Made by a program: the position numbers and the translations under genes. The notes beneath the pieces are model-generated. The model saw nothing but the letters and a program-made list of their open reading frames with translations, was not told where the DNA came from and ran no database searches. Shown here piece by piece: positions 17,782 to 26,546 of a DNA stretch of 63,298 nt (position 1 is the first letter of the stretch; every line of letters begins with the position of its first letter). The DNA comes from an uncultured Clostridia bacterium (GTDB lineage: Bacteria > Bacillota > Clostridia > Christensenellales > Borkfalkiaceae), in contig CALVPX010000050.1 of the NCBI GenBank assembly GCA_944354265.1, positions 1 through 63,298 of the forward strand. Direction: 5' to 3'.

Positions 17782-18798
17782 ATGCTTTATTCAAAAAAGT
17801 TTAAAAGAGCGTTGCTTTTAATCCTTTGCGCAATTTTATGTTGTATTTCATGCACGGCTGCAACCGCATACGCGGACGAAAGGCAGATATATCTCGGCGG
17901 GTTTGCCGCAGGGTTTGTTTTGAACACCACGACGGTTGAGGTAGTGGGCTTCTGCGATGTGTTGTCTGACGGTGGAATGGTCAGCCCGGCGCGTAACTGT
18001 GGCATAAAATCAGGCGACGTTATTGAAAAAATAAATGATTATGAAATCAACGCGACCGAAGATCTTGCAAAGGCGCTTGAAAATCCCTATAAAAACTATG
18101 AGGTGACAATAACCCGCGGAGGGGAAACGTTGCAGTACGACGTGACGCCCGTTACGGACAGGGCTTCGGGTAAAAAGAAGCTTGGTTTGCTTGTAAAGGA
18201 CAGCGTAAACGGGATCGGTACCGTAACGTTTATAGATAAAACCAAAAATGTAATAGCTGCGCTCGGTCATCCCGTTACCGATACATCCAAAAATATAATG
18301 GAAATAAACGGCGGGACAATTTATACATGCGCGGTCTACGGCGTCAAAAGAGGTATGCGCGGCAATCCGGGCGAGCTGAAGGGCAGTATAGAGAGTAACT
18401 ATATGATTGGCGCTTCACCCAAAAATTGCAGCTGCGGAATCTTCGGCGAAGTTTCTTCCGAGTTTGATACTTCTAAAATGAGGCCGATCAAGACGGCAAA
18501 TATCGGCGAAGTTCAGATGGGCAAGGCGACAATTTATTCGACCGTTGCGGGCAACCGCACGCAGGAGTACGATATAAGCATAGTGAAAGTAGATGCGTTC
18601 AATAAGGATAACAGAAATTTTGTTATAAAGGTGGACGATGAAGAACTCATAGAGTTATCAGGCGGCATTGTGCAGGGTATGAGCGGCAGCCCCATAGTGC
18701 AGAACGGAAAACTTGTCGGGGCGGTGACGCATGTATTTGTTAATGATCCGACGAGGGGATACGGCATAGCCATAGATAAAATGTTGAACTCATATTAA
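17782..18798 (+). CDS. spoIVB: SpoIVB serine peptidase (S55), sporulation checkpoint protease
   Basis: SpoIVB is secreted from the forespore and cleaves SpoIVFA to trigger pro-sigma-K processing. The 338-residue protein has an N-terminal signal or anchor helix (about 8-30), a PDZ domain (about 55-125; VSPARNCGIKSGDVIEKIN), and an S55 protease domain with the catalytic-histidine segment ALGHPVTD (His163) and the nucleophile motif GMSGSP (299-304). It is shorter than Bacillus SpoIVB (about 425) mainly at the N-terminus. Neither Shine-Dalgarno nor a convincing forespore sigma promoter was found. The usual neighbour spo0A is not next to it. Confidence 0.94.
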   Translation: MLYSKKFKRALLLILCAILCCISCTAATAYADERQIYLGGFAAGFVLNTTTVEVVGFCDVLSDGGMVSPARNCGIKSGDVIEKINDYEINATEDLAKALENPYKNYEVTITRGGETLQYDVTPVTDRASGKKKLGLLVKDSVNGIGTVTFIDKTKNVIAALGHPVTDTSKNIMEINGGTIYTCAVYGVKRGMRGNPGELKGSIESNYMIGASPKNCSCGIFGEVSSEFDTSKMRPIKTANIGEVQMGKATIYSTVAGNRTQEYDISIVKVDAFNKDNRNFVIKVDDEELIELSGGIVQGMSGSPIVQNGKLVGAVTHVFVNDPTRGYGIAIDKMLNSY

Positions 18799-18804
18799 AC
18801 GACC

Positions 18805-18837
18805 AATCCTCATATAAATCAATATGAGGATTTTGTC
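18805..18837 (+). terminator. Hairpin after spoIVB that also holds the next start codon
   Basis: The 11-bp stem AATCCTCATAT / ATATGAGGATT with a 6-nt loop is followed by TTGTCGTTT. It can act as a weak terminator of spoIVB. The ATG of the next gene (18824) lies inside the right arm, so it could also limit its translation. Confidence 0.6.
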
Positions 18838-19366
18838 GTTTAATCAAATAAAATGGGACAAAAAATATTTAATTTGGTTGGCCGGCGCATTTGCCTTGGG
18901 TATTATATGTGGCATAGTACTATTCAAAATTGCAAATATCGGTTGTTATTTTACCGATTACGCCAAAAATTATGTCGTATGTATTTTTGCGTTCGATAAT
19001 GCGACTTTGATAATATCCTGCCTGTTCAGGGAATTGGTTTATCTGTATGCCTTTTTTGCAATCAGTTACTTTACAAAATGGAAAATTCTCACGGTTTTAA
19101 TTCAATTTTTCAGAACGCTAATCTGTGTGTTATACTGTGCGGTGTTGTTTGGCTCTTTAGGGTTCAGCGGCATAATTTCGGCGCTCATCATATATATACC
19201 CTGCTTTTTAGTTTCGTCCTGTGCTTGTCTTTTGGTCGCCGAAACGTGCCGTATAGTAAACAAAAAGTTCGTCTTTATATATCCCGCGGCCATGGCGCTT
19301 GCCGTATGTGTAATATTGTTGGTTTTGCTGAACGTCGTATTCAGAATACTTATAGTCATTGTGTAA
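18824..19366 (+). CDS. Polytopic membrane protein, possibly SpoIIM-like
   Basis: This 180-residue hydrophobic protein has about five membrane helices (near 17-37, 58-78, 85-107, 109-140 and 155-178). Size, topology and location between spoIVB and dacF resemble SpoIIM, a part of the engulfment peptidoglycan hydrolase complex, but I do not see a diagnostic SpoIIM motif, so this is an inference from context. No Shine-Dalgarno is visible and the ATG is inside a hairpin. A CATAGTACT repeat lies at 18913. Confidence 0.55.
   Translation: MRILSFNQIKWDKKYLIWLAGAFALGIICGIVLFKIANIGCYFTDYAKNYVVCIFAFDNATLIISCLFRELVYLYAFFAISYFTKWKILTVLIQFFRTLICVLYCAVLFGSLGFSGIISALIIYIPCFLVSSCACLLVAETCRIVNKKFVFIYPAAMALAVCVILLVLLNVVFRILIVIV
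18913..18921 (+). repeat. CATAGTACT repeat copy 3 (in SpoIIM-like gene)
   Basis: Exact 9-mer followed by ATTCAAAATTG, the same 3' flank as copies 6 and 9. Confidence 0.8.
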
Positions 19367-19405
19367 GCTGAGTATAATTTGCGTGATTTTCCGCAAAATA
19401 ATAGC

Positions 19406-20560
19406 ATGAAAAAGTTTTTGTCCGTTGCACTTGCGGCAACGTCTTGCATTTTGTTTTTTTCGGGTAACAAACATTATTCTTATGCCGACGCTCAGCTTAC
19501 ATCCGGATGTAAAAGTGCTTGCCTTATGGATGCGTATTCGGGCGAAATTATTTATGAAGAAAATGCCGAAGCGCATATGCCCATAGCTAGCGTCTGCAAA
19601 GTCATGACGCTTACGCTCTGCTTTGACGCGGCGGAACAGGGTAAACTTGACCTCGACGGCACCGTAACCGTTTCTGACCGCGCTGCGGGCATGGGCGGCT
19701 CGCAGGTGTTTTTGCAGAGCGGACTTGAATATCCCGTCAGCGAGCTTATAAAATCAATAGTTGTGTGCTCCGCCAACGACAGCTGCGTTGCACTGTCTGA
19801 AACTATTTCCGGCAGCGAGGAAAATTTTGTCGCCGCCATGAATAAAAAGGCAGAGCAGCTCGGCTGTGAAAATACTCTGTTTGCAAATTGCACGGGTCTG
19901 CCCAAAGAAACTCAGTATTCATGCGCGAGGGACGTTGCCGTCATGTTCGCCAACCTGATCAACCACCAAAAGTATTTTGAATACAGTAAGATTTGGCTTG
20001 AAGATTTTCAGCATCCCGACGACAGAATAACGACAATTACAAATACCAATAAGCTGATAAGAAAATATTCTTACTGCGACGGCGGCAAAACAGGTTTTAC
20101 CAATGAAGCCGGCTTTTGCCTTGCAGCAACCGCAATCAAAGACAATTTAAGGCTTGTTTCGGCCGTCCTCGGCGGAAGTACGAGTGACGACAGGTTTGAA
20201 TCGACAGTCAGCCTGTTCAACTATGGCTTCGCAAACTTTAAAAATAAGATGGTGCTCGATTGCAATGTCAATCTCAATGACAAGTTGCCTGTAAGCCGAG
20301 GCAAGAAAGAGAGCGTGGCTATAAAGCCTGCAAGCGATTGTTATGTATTCTGCGCCAAGGATGAGGAGCCCGACATAACTTTCAACCTCATTACCTGTCA
20401 GGCAGTTGCGCCGCTTGCAAAGGGCGATGAAATAGGAAAGATAGAAGTGTATAAGGACGGGGTTTTATGCGCTGAAGTAGCTCTTGTGTGCGCGGAAGAT
20501 GTGCAGAGGGCGTCATTCTTTGACAATTGGCACAAAATAGCCGATAATTGGCAGCTGTAA
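19406..20560 (+). CDS. dacF: D-alanyl-D-alanine carboxypeptidase (PBP5/DacF type)
   Basis: This exported 384-residue S11 peptidase trims the terminal D-Ala of peptidoglycan stem peptides. A signal peptide (1-28, ending YSYADA) precedes the three penicillin-binding motifs: SVCK (62-65), SAN (near 127) and KTG (in GGKTGFT, near 227). A C-terminal beta-rich PBP5_C domain follows. In sporulating bacteria DacF acts on forespore and cortex wall. A TATAAT box at 19373-19378 lies upstream; the leader would be about 20 nt with no Shine-Dalgarno. The start chosen is MKKFLSV at 19406; the longer TTG-started frame overlaps the -10 box. Confidence 0.93.
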   Translation: MKKFLSVALAATSCILFFSGNKHYSYADAQLTSGCKSACLMDAYSGEIIYEENAEAHMPIASVCKVMTLTLCFDAAEQGKLDLDGTVTVSDRAAGMGGSQVFLQSGLEYPVSELIKSIVVCSANDSCVALSETISGSEENFVAAMNKKAEQLGCENTLFANCTGLPKETQYSCARDVAVMFANLINHQKYFEYSKIWLEDFQHPDDRITTITNTNKLIRKYSYCDGGKTGFTNEAGFCLAATAIKDNLRLVSAVLGGSTSDDRFESTVSLFNYGFANFKNKMVLDCNVNLNDKLPVSRGKKESVAIKPASDCYVFCAKDEEPDITFNLITCQAVAPLAKGDEIGKIEVYKDGVLCAEVALVCAEDVQRASFFDNWHKIADNWQL

Positions 20561-20651
20561 ATATCAAACATGCAGATGTTTGTAAAACATTTGACTAAAC
20601 TTGCGACCTTTGGTAAAATAATTATAAATTATTTTATCAGAGGTCTTTTTG

Positions 20652-21977
20652 ATGAACCAAAGAAATACTCTTAAGATTAATGGCGCAGGCCACCTTGAAA
20701 TAGGCGGCTGCGATACTATAGAACTTGCCGAGAAGTTTGGCACGCCCCTCTATGTTTTCGACGAAGCTTATATCCGCAACATGATGCGTACCTATAAAAA
20801 ATCACTCGCTGAAAATTATGGCGGCAACGGCATTGTTTTGTATGCTTCCAAGGCCTTTTCCTGCAAGGCGGTGTATAAAATTGCCCTGAGCGAGGGCGTA
20901 GGGGTGGACGTAGTGTCCGGCGGGGAGCTTTATACTGCGCTTTCGGCAGGTTTTCCCGCCGATAAGATTTACATGCACGGCAACAATAAAACTCCCGAAG
21001 AGCTTGAGTATGCCGTTAAAAGCAGCGTCGGTACAATCGTTGTCGATTCCTATCTCGAAGCCGACAGGTTGGATAAACTGTGTGCTGACAGTGGGGTTAA
21101 GCAGAACGTGCTGATAAGAATAAACCCCGGCGTCGAGGCGCACACCCATGCCTATGTTCAGACTGCCACTCCCGACAGCAAATTTGGTTTTTCCATAGCC
21201 AACGGCACTGCGGAGGATATAACAAGATATATCCTTTCGAAGGGCAATCTTGTGCTTAAAGGCTTTCATTGCCATATCGGCTCGCAGATATTTGAAAAGC
21301 AGTCATTCGTGCTCGCCGCAGACAAGATGATGGACTACATTGCTGCAATCAAAAAATCGACGGGCTTTGAAGCAAGCGTTTTGAATATCGGCGGCGGCTT
21401 CGGCATTTATTATACCGATGAGGACCCCAAGCTGACGAGTGAGGACTATTATAATTATCTCAAGGCGCTCTGTGACGAAATCAAAGTCAAAGCCGAAGAG
21501 CTCAATATAGGGAGGCCTTTCCTAGCGCTCGAGCCCGGCCGTTCGATTGTCGGCGAGGCGGGAATAACGCTCTATACAGTCGGGGCGATCAAAGAAATAC
21601 CCGCAATTAAAACTTATGTCGCCGTTGACGGCGGCATGTTCGACAATCCCCGATATGCGCTGTATCAGTCAAAATACACCGTAGTGGCGGCGGGGAACAT
21701 GAGCGCTCCCTGCACGCGCAAGGTGACAATTGCAGGCAAATGCTGCGAAAGCGGGGATATTATCGCCGTAGACGTACCTCTGCCCGAAGTGCATAGCGGA
21801 GACATCATCGCCGTTCTATCCACGGGTGCATATAATTATTCTATGGCGAGCAATTACAACCGCAATGCCATTCCGCAGGCCGTACTCGTAAACGACGGCA
21901 AAGCCGAAACAATTATAAAAAAACAGACATATGAGGATATCGCCCGCAACGACGTTATCCCCGAAAGGCTTAAGTAA
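20652..21977 (+). CDS. lysA: Diaminopimelate decarboxylase
   Basis: LysA converts meso-diaminopimelate to lysine with PLP. The 441-residue protein has the PLP-lysine segment YASKAF, the HCHIGSQI motif, GGGFGIYY, and the C-terminal CESGDIIA region. The start ATG 20652 follows AGAGG (20639-20643). It is followed after 2 bp by an M50 protease gene. It is probably transcribed from a promoter near 20620. Confidence 0.96.
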   Translation: MNQRNTLKINGAGHLEIGGCDTIELAEKFGTPLYVFDEAYIRNMMRTYKKSLAENYGGNGIVLYASKAFSCKAVYKIALSEGVGVDVVSGGELYTALSAGFPADKIYMHGNNKTPEELEYAVKSSVGTIVVDSYLEADRLDKLCADSGVKQNVLIRINPGVEAHTHAYVQTATPDSKFGFSIANGTAEDITRYILSKGNLVLKGFHCHIGSQIFEKQSFVLAADKMMDYIAAIKKSTGFEASVLNIGGGFGIYYTDEDPKLTSEDYYNYLKALCDEIKVKAEELNIGRPFLALEPGRSIVGEAGITLYTVGAIKEIPAIKTYVAVDGGMFDNPRYALYQSKYTVVAAGNMSAPCTRKVTIAGKCCESGDIIAVDVPLPEVHSGDIIAVLSTGAYNYSMASNYNRNAIPQAVLVNDGKAETIIKKQTYEDIARNDVIPERLK

Positions 21978-21979
21978 TA

Positions 21980-22693
21980 ATGCTTGATAATATAATCTTT
22001 TATGTCGCTTCTATTGCGGCGGTAATTTTTGTGTTGTGTCCGCACGAGTGGGGGCACGCCTTTGTTGCTACAAAGTGCGGTGACGGCACGCCCAAGGCTT
22101 ACGGCAGGTTGACTTTAAATCCCATAAAGCACCTCGACCCGGTCGGCTTTATATGCTGCGCCCTTGTAGGGTTCGGATGGGCAAAACCCGTCCCCATCAA
22201 CCCCAATAACTTCCGCAACTACAGAAGGGGATTGTTTCTGACTGCCGTCGCAGGCGTTGTCGTAAACTATATCGTTGCATTTTTTGTATATCTGCTCTTC
22301 GTATTGTTCGTGCGTTTTGCCTTTGTGCAAATGGCGACCATCAACTTATTTTTATCTTATCTTGCCGATTTTTTATATTATTTCTTGTTGAATGTATACT
22401 CGTTCAGCCTTGCAGTGTTTGTGTTCAACCTGTTGCCGCTCTATCCGTTGGACGGATTCAGAGTGGTGGAGTCGCTCACAAGGCAGGTCAATCCCGTCAG
22501 GCGCTTTCTGCGCAATTACGGGCAGATGATACTCATCATCCTTATCGTCGAAAGCTTTATATGCGATGTTTTGGTTGATTTCGGCATAGATTGGGCAGGA
22601 AACTGCGATATTTTAGGTTATGTGATGTACTTTGCCACACATATTATAGGTTATCCCATACAGGCCGCATGGGGTTGGATTTTAGCGCTATGA
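21980..22693 (+). CDS. Site-2 protease family (M50) membrane metalloprotease
   Basis: This 237-residue intramembrane zinc protease has HEWGH (zinc-binding HExxH, about residues 23-27) in the first helix and the third-ligand region NLLPLYPLDGFRV. Glycine-rich and hydrophobic helices follow. It belongs to the short M50 family without PDZ domain often encoded between lysA and scpA in clostridia. The natural substrate is unknown. SpoIVFB is a paralogue of this family, but the context (lysA-scpAB) points to the housekeeping branch. It overlaps scpA by an ATGA. Confidence 0.9.
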   Translation: MLDNIIFYVASIAAVIFVLCPHEWGHAFVATKCGDGTPKAYGRLTLNPIKHLDPVGFICCALVGFGWAKPVPINPNNFRNYRRGLFLTAVAGVVVNYIVAFFVYLLFVLFVRFAFVQMATINLFLSYLADFLYYFLLNVYSFSLAVFVFNLLPLYPLDGFRVVESLTRQVNPVRRFLRNYGQMILIILIVESFICDVLVDFGIDWAGNCDILGYVMYFATHIIGYPIQAAWGWILAL

Positions 22694-23508
22694 CATCCTC
22701 TAAAGATTATTCAAATTTTGAATCGGTTGTCGACTACAACACAGTACTCGATGACTTCGAAGGACCCCTCGATTTGCTGCTGCACCTCATCAATATTGCA
22801 CAGATAAAAATCGAGGATGTCTTCGTGTCCAAGGTTACCGAACAATTCCTCGACTACATAGATTTTATGAAAACTCAGCCCACGCGCGACGTGGATAAGG
22901 AGAGTGAATATCTCGCCATGGCGGCCCTGATAGTTTACATAAAATCCAAATCGATGGTTCCCGCAGTTGAAGTGGCAGGCGAAGATATGGGCGGTGCGGA
23001 CGAGGAAAAACAGGCCTTGATAGAACAGCTTCGTCAGCGCGAATTTGAGCTTATCAAGGATAAAACCCCGCAGTTGAAAGAGATGGAGACGGTAGGTTTC
23101 TTCTACAAGCCGCCTTCAAAGGATTTCAGCGAGGTCAAAGTAGTTTATACCGACTTCAGCGTCACGGCTATGCTCGATGCCTTTGCAAAGCTGCTTCTGC
23201 GCAACGAAAGCATGCAGCGTGAAAAGGAAAACGTAAAGGAAATCCCCAAAGACCAATATACCGTAGAGGAAAAGGTTAAGTTTATAGGCGAAGCTCTCGC
23301 CGATAAGGATGAGGTGGAGTTTGATAAACTTTTTAAAACTTTTTCTCGCAACGAGGTCATAACAACCTTTCAGGCGCTGTTGGAGATGCTTAAATATCAG
23401 TACATAACGGTCGAACAACACGAAACTTTCGGAACGATATTAATCAAACGCAATCCGGATTCGGATTTAAAGGACGTGGATCTTGAACAATTTGATGAAT
23501 ATAATTGA
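22690..23508 (+). CDS. scpA: Segregation and condensation protein ScpA
   Basis: ScpA is the kleisin subunit that bridges SMC heads in the condensin complex. The 272-residue protein has the N-terminal kleisin motif DDFEGPLDLLLHLI and the C-terminal winged-helix (IVTFQALLEMLKY region reading ITTFQALLEML). I place the start at ATG 22690, coupled by ATGA overlap to the M50 gene; the longer frame overlaps that gene. It overlaps scpB by 26 bp. Confidence 0.95.
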   Translation: MTSSKDYSNFESVVDYNTVLDDFEGPLDLLLHLINIAQIKIEDVFVSKVTEQFLDYIDFMKTQPTRDVDKESEYLAMAALIVYIKSKSMVPAVEVAGEDMGGADEEKQALIEQLRQREFELIKDKTPQLKEMETVGFFYKPPSKDFSEVKVVYTDFSVTAMLDAFAKLLLRNESMQREKENVKEIPKDQYTVEEKVKFIGEALADKDEVEFDKLFKTFSRNEVITTFQALLEMLKYQYITVEQHETFGTILIKRNPDSDLKDVDLEQFDEYN

Positions 23509-24196
23509 GGCGATCGCTTTCGCTTCGGGCGATGCCGTTCAGGTAAAATTTATTATTGAAAAATTAGGCGTTTCCCTTAAAGATGTCAATGCCTGCATAG
23601 ACGAATTAAAAAATAAATATTCGGGCGACAGCGGCATACAGCTTCTGACGTTTAATGGCAAAATTCAGTTTGCCACAAATCCGGCATACAAGCAGCAGAT
23701 TTCGTCAGTTTTGCAGCCCATTAAAGAGAAGGAGTTCACAAAGACAATCCTTGAGTGTGCCGCGCTTATAGCCTATAAGCAGCCCGTGACTAAGGGTGAA
23801 CTTGAAGAGATAAGGCAGGTCAGCTGCGATTATGCTATACATACCCTTTTGGAATTGAACATGATCGAGCCCTGCGGCAGAAAGGATGCAGTCGGCAAGC
23901 CCATTTTGTACGCCACAACCGATAATTTTTTAAAGAGATTCAAGCTCAACTCGCTTGAGGACTTGCCCGACTATGACGAGCTTATGGCTCAGATTGCGGA
24001 AATAAACAGCTCCATTCTCGATGAGGAGGACAGCAATTACCTCTATCATAAGGATGAATACTCTGAAGAGAGTGATCCCGAAATGCAGAAGAAAAATAAA
24101 CGCAAAGATGAAGCCGAACAGCTACGCGTGACTGAGGACGGGTATGAACTGCCTTCCCACCTCGACGGCGATGACGACATCATTGAAATTAAATAA
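23483..24196 (+). CDS. scpB: Segregation and condensation protein ScpB
   Basis: This 237-residue ScpB works with ScpA and SMC in chromosome segregation. It has two winged-helix domains: IEAIAFASGDAVQVKFI near the N-terminus and AALIAYKQPVTKGELEEIRQV in the second. The C-terminal 50 residues are a charged, low-complexity acidic tail. The start is TTG 23483 with AAGGA upstream; ATG 23495 is the alternative. It is followed by a terminator. Confidence 0.95.
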   Translation: MNNLMNIIEAIAFASGDAVQVKFIIEKLGVSLKDVNACIDELKNKYSGDSGIQLLTFNGKIQFATNPAYKQQISSVLQPIKEKEFTKTILECAALIAYKQPVTKGELEEIRQVSCDYAIHTLLELNMIEPCGRKDAVGKPILYATTDNFLKRFKLNSLEDLPDYDELMAQIAEINSSILDEEDSNYLYHKDEYSEESDPEMQKKNKRKDEAEQLRVTEDGYELPSHLDGDDDIIEIK

Positions 24197-24203
24197 ACGA
24201 TAC

Positions 24204-24233
24204 AAAAAAGCCGACATAAAGTCGGCTTTTTTT
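24204..24233 (+). terminator. Terminator after scpB
   Basis: AAAAAAGCCGAC / GTCGGCTTTTTTT with a 5-nt loop. Confidence 0.93.
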
Positions 24234-24241
24234 AAAGATTT

Positions 24242-24268
24242 GCGCTCGCCTAAATTTTAGGCGAGCGC
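24242..24268. terminator. Bidirectional-type terminator between scpB and the alcohol dehydrogenase
   Basis: The perfect 13-bp stem GCGCTCGCCTAAA / TTTAGGCGAGCGC with a 1-nt centre lies between the convergent genes. Only a short T-rich stretch follows on either side. Confidence 0.7.
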
Positions 24269-24286
24269 GTATTTTTAATGTTTATA

Positions 24287-25501
24287 TCAGAAATTTACAT
24301 CGCTGTCGTAGTAGCAGGCCTTGTAGAGCTCGACCATTTCTTTGTGCGTGGGGATTCTAGGGTTAGAGCCCGTGCAAGCGTCGCCTATGGCGTCGTCGGC
24401 CATCTTATCGAGTTTGGAGTAGAATTCTGTTTCAGAAATCTTGCCGCCGTGGCCGTCGTCGTAGTCTTTAATGCAGGAGGGAACGTTTACTGAAGAACGG
24501 AGATCGCGTATGGCCTGTATAAGCTTTTCAACCTTGGCTGCCTGCGAGCCGCCCTTGATTCCTATGAGCGAAGCTATCTCTGCATAGCGCTTTTTGGCGC
24601 GCAGGTTTTTAGCGTTGTACTGTATTACCTTGGGAAGGTACATTGCATTTGCGCAGCCGTGAACGATGTGCACGGTCTGTCCGTCCTGCTTGAACACAGC
24701 GCCGGACTTATGTGCCATGGAGTGAACAATGCCGAGGAGAGCGTTGGAGAACGCCATGCCGGCGAGGCACTGTGCGTCGTGCATCGTGGCGCGAGCCTTC
24801 ATGTCGCCGTCGTATGATTTTTTCAGATTTTCGAATATAAGCTTTATGGCATGCAGGGCAAGTCCGTCTGTAAAGTTGCAGGCTGCGGTTGAAACGTAAG
24901 CTTCGATGGCGTGCGTCAGTGCATCGAGACCTGTGTATGCGACCTGCTTGGGGGGAAGGGTTTCCACAAGTTCATAATCTATTATGCCGATATCGGGAGT
25001 GATATTGAAGTCGGCAAGAGGATATTTTATGCCTTTATCGTAGTCGGTTATTACGGAGAAAGCGGTAACTTCGGTGGCAGTGCCGGAAGTGGAGGGGATT
25101 GCTACGAAATGAGCTTTCTTTCTGAGTTCGGGGAAGTTGAAGGGAATGCAGAGCGATTCAAACGTCACGTCGGGATATTCATAGAACGCCCACATTGCCT
25201 TTGCTGCGTCTATGGGGGAGCCGCCGCCGATTGCAATTATCCAATCGGGCTGAAATTCCTGCATAATCTTTGCGCCCTTCATGACGGTAGTGACAGAAGG
25301 GTCGGGTTCTACGCCTTCGAGTATGTAAACTTCCATCTTAGCCTTTTTGAGTGCCTGCTCAGCCTTGTCAAGGAAGCCGCCCTTACGCATAGAGCTGCCG
25401 CCCGTTACGATGATGGCCTTTTTGCCTTTAAGCCCGGATAATACCTTTTTCATTACACCTTTGCCGTGATAGAGATCGCGGGGAAGCGTAAATCTTGCCA
25501 T
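24287..25501 (-). CDS. Iron-containing alcohol dehydrogenase
   Basis: This 404-residue group III metal-dependent alcohol dehydrogenase reduces aldehydes with NAD(P)H; it matches the C-terminal half of AdhE. Signatures are the nucleotide loop AIGGGSPIDAAKAMW, STSGTATEVT, the metal-ligand helix YTGLDALTHAIEAYVS, GIVHSMAHKSGA and the VHGCANA histidine. It is a stand-alone enzyme without the aldehyde dehydrogenase half. The start ATG follows GGAGGATTT. It is the only minus-strand gene in the first 29 kb. A fermentative role is likely. Confidence 0.94.
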   Translation of the reverse strand: MARFTLPRDLYHGKGVMKKVLSGLKGKKAIIVTGGSSMRKGGFLDKAEQALKKAKMEVYILEGVEPDPSVTTVMKGAKIMQEFQPDWIIAIGGGSPIDAAKAMWAFYEYPDVTFESLCIPFNFPELRKKAHFVAIPSTSGTATEVTAFSVITDYDKGIKYPLADFNITPDIGIIDYELVETLPPKQVAYTGLDALTHAIEAYVSTAACNFTDGLALHAIKLIFENLKKSYDGDMKARATMHDAQCLAGMAFSNALLGIVHSMAHKSGAVFKQDGQTVHIVHGCANAMYLPKVIQYNAKNLRAKKRYAEIASLIGIKGGSQAAKVEKLIQAIRDLRSSVNVPSCIKDYDDGHGGKISETEFYSKLDKMADDAIGDACTGSNPRIPTHKEMVELYKACYYDSDVNF

Positions 25502-25578
25502 AAAATAAATCCTCCGAAATTAATAAATTTTTATCCGATAACGTTTTATTGATAATTAAATATCGAATACCACAGAAT

Positions 25579-25606
25579 ATTATACGCGAAGATTATTATT
25601 TGTCAA
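25579..25606 (-). promoter_or_regulatory. Promoter of the alcohol dehydrogenase gene
   Basis: On minus, TTGACA (25606-25601), a 16-bp spacer and TATAAT (25584-25579). The leader is about 70 nt; I saw no riboswitch fold in it. Confidence 0.75.
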
Positions 25607-25624
25607 CGGTATGCAAGGGGTATT

Positions 25625-26185
25625 TTGAATATTTTTACACAATTTACAGATAATAACGGTGTGAACAGCGCTTGCGTAATTGCCGTGGCAACGGTTCTAT
25701 TGGTTTTGCTTTTTCCCGTGCATGTAGACAACTATGTGTATTTTAACGTGAAGGAGCGGTATTTGAGTGCCAACGTAACTTTATACCGCCTGTTAAGGGT
25801 ATTCAATGTCAATACTGTCAAAAACAGTATCGACAAGATGCAAATTAACGGCAAGGACAAAGAGATAGACGCAAGTTTTTTAAAGAGCAACATATTGAAG
25901 ATTTACAATAATCTTACTTTAACTAAGATTATACAGCTCGGCGATTACGGAATAGCCAAAGATGGGGGCGCGTACGCGGCCGTACTTCAGAATGCGCTGT
26001 CCCAAACAGTATATTCTTTCGTTAATCTGAACGGGGGAAGGACAAAGCTGAAAAATTATATTGTGCTCAACAGGGAGCACGACAATATAATTTACTACGC
26101 AAAAGTTTCCGGGGTAATAAATTTAATTGCAATAACAAAAATAATACTTATCTTATTAGTGGGGAAGCTAAATGAACAAATTTAA
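25625..26185 (+). CDS. DUF2953-like membrane-associated protein
   Basis: This 186-residue protein has an N-terminal hydrophobic helix (about 16-35), a soluble region with NYVYFNVKERYLSANVTLYRL and a C-terminal helix (about 160-180). Genes of the DUF2953 family typically sit between scpAB and ytfJ in clostridia, which is the arrangement here, and the sequence after the first helix fits that family. Function is unknown, but the context is sporulation. The start TTG 25625 follows CAAGGGG. It overlaps ytfJ by 14 bp. Confidence 0.7.
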   Translation: MNIFTQFTDNNGVNSACVIAVATVLLVLLFPVHVDNYVYFNVKERYLSANVTLYRLLRVFNVNTVKNSIDKMQINGKDKEIDASFLKSNILKIYNNLTLTKIIQLGDYGIAKDGGAYAAVLQNALSQTVYSFVNLNGGRTKLKNYIVLNREHDNIIYYAKVSGVINLIAITKIILILLVGKLNEQI

Positions 26186-26546
26186 AAAAGAAAGACAGAA
26201 AACAAATGAGTATGACAAGCCTACGCTTGCAATCGAAAAAGTCGCCGATGCCAATACTGTGATCGGGCAGTCGATTATAACCGTCAGCGGAACGCAGGTA
26301 ATACCGCTCACGTCAATTACAGTTGTAAATATCGGCGGTGGAGGAGAGTACGGCGATATTAAAACTTTTAAGGAGACGGACGGATTCAAGCTAGCCGGGG
26401 GCAACGGCTCGGTAGTTACAGTAAAGCCCAAGGGCTTTCTCGTCGACGACGGAAAGGGGTGCAGACTGCTTAAAATGGAGGATGAGCCTGTAAATGCGCT
26501 TATTGAAAAGACGGGCGAACTTGTCCACGACATCACGAGCAACTAA
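26172..26546 (+). CDS. ytfJ: GerW/YtfJ family sporulation protein
   Basis: This 124-residue protein matches the YtfJ/GerW family of small spore proteins needed for normal germination in Bacillus. Recognisable segments are ADANTVIGQSIITVSGTQVIPLTSI, the glycine-rich GGGGEYGD, then GGNGSVVTVKPKGFLVDDGKG. It overlaps both neighbours (DUF2953-like upstream, carboxypeptidase downstream by 53 bp), so the three form one unit. Confidence 0.85.
   Translation: MNKFKKERQKTNEYDKPTLAIEKVADANTVIGQSIITVSGTQVIPLTSITVVNIGGGGEYGDIKTFKETDGFKLAGGNGSVVTVKPKGFLVDDGKGCRLLKMEDEPVNALIEKTGELVHDITSN

Noticed and set aside
25502-25578. Riboswitch or T-box in the alcohol dehydrogenase leader
   Set aside because: Only about 70 nt, no T-box word and no convincing stem-terminator pair.
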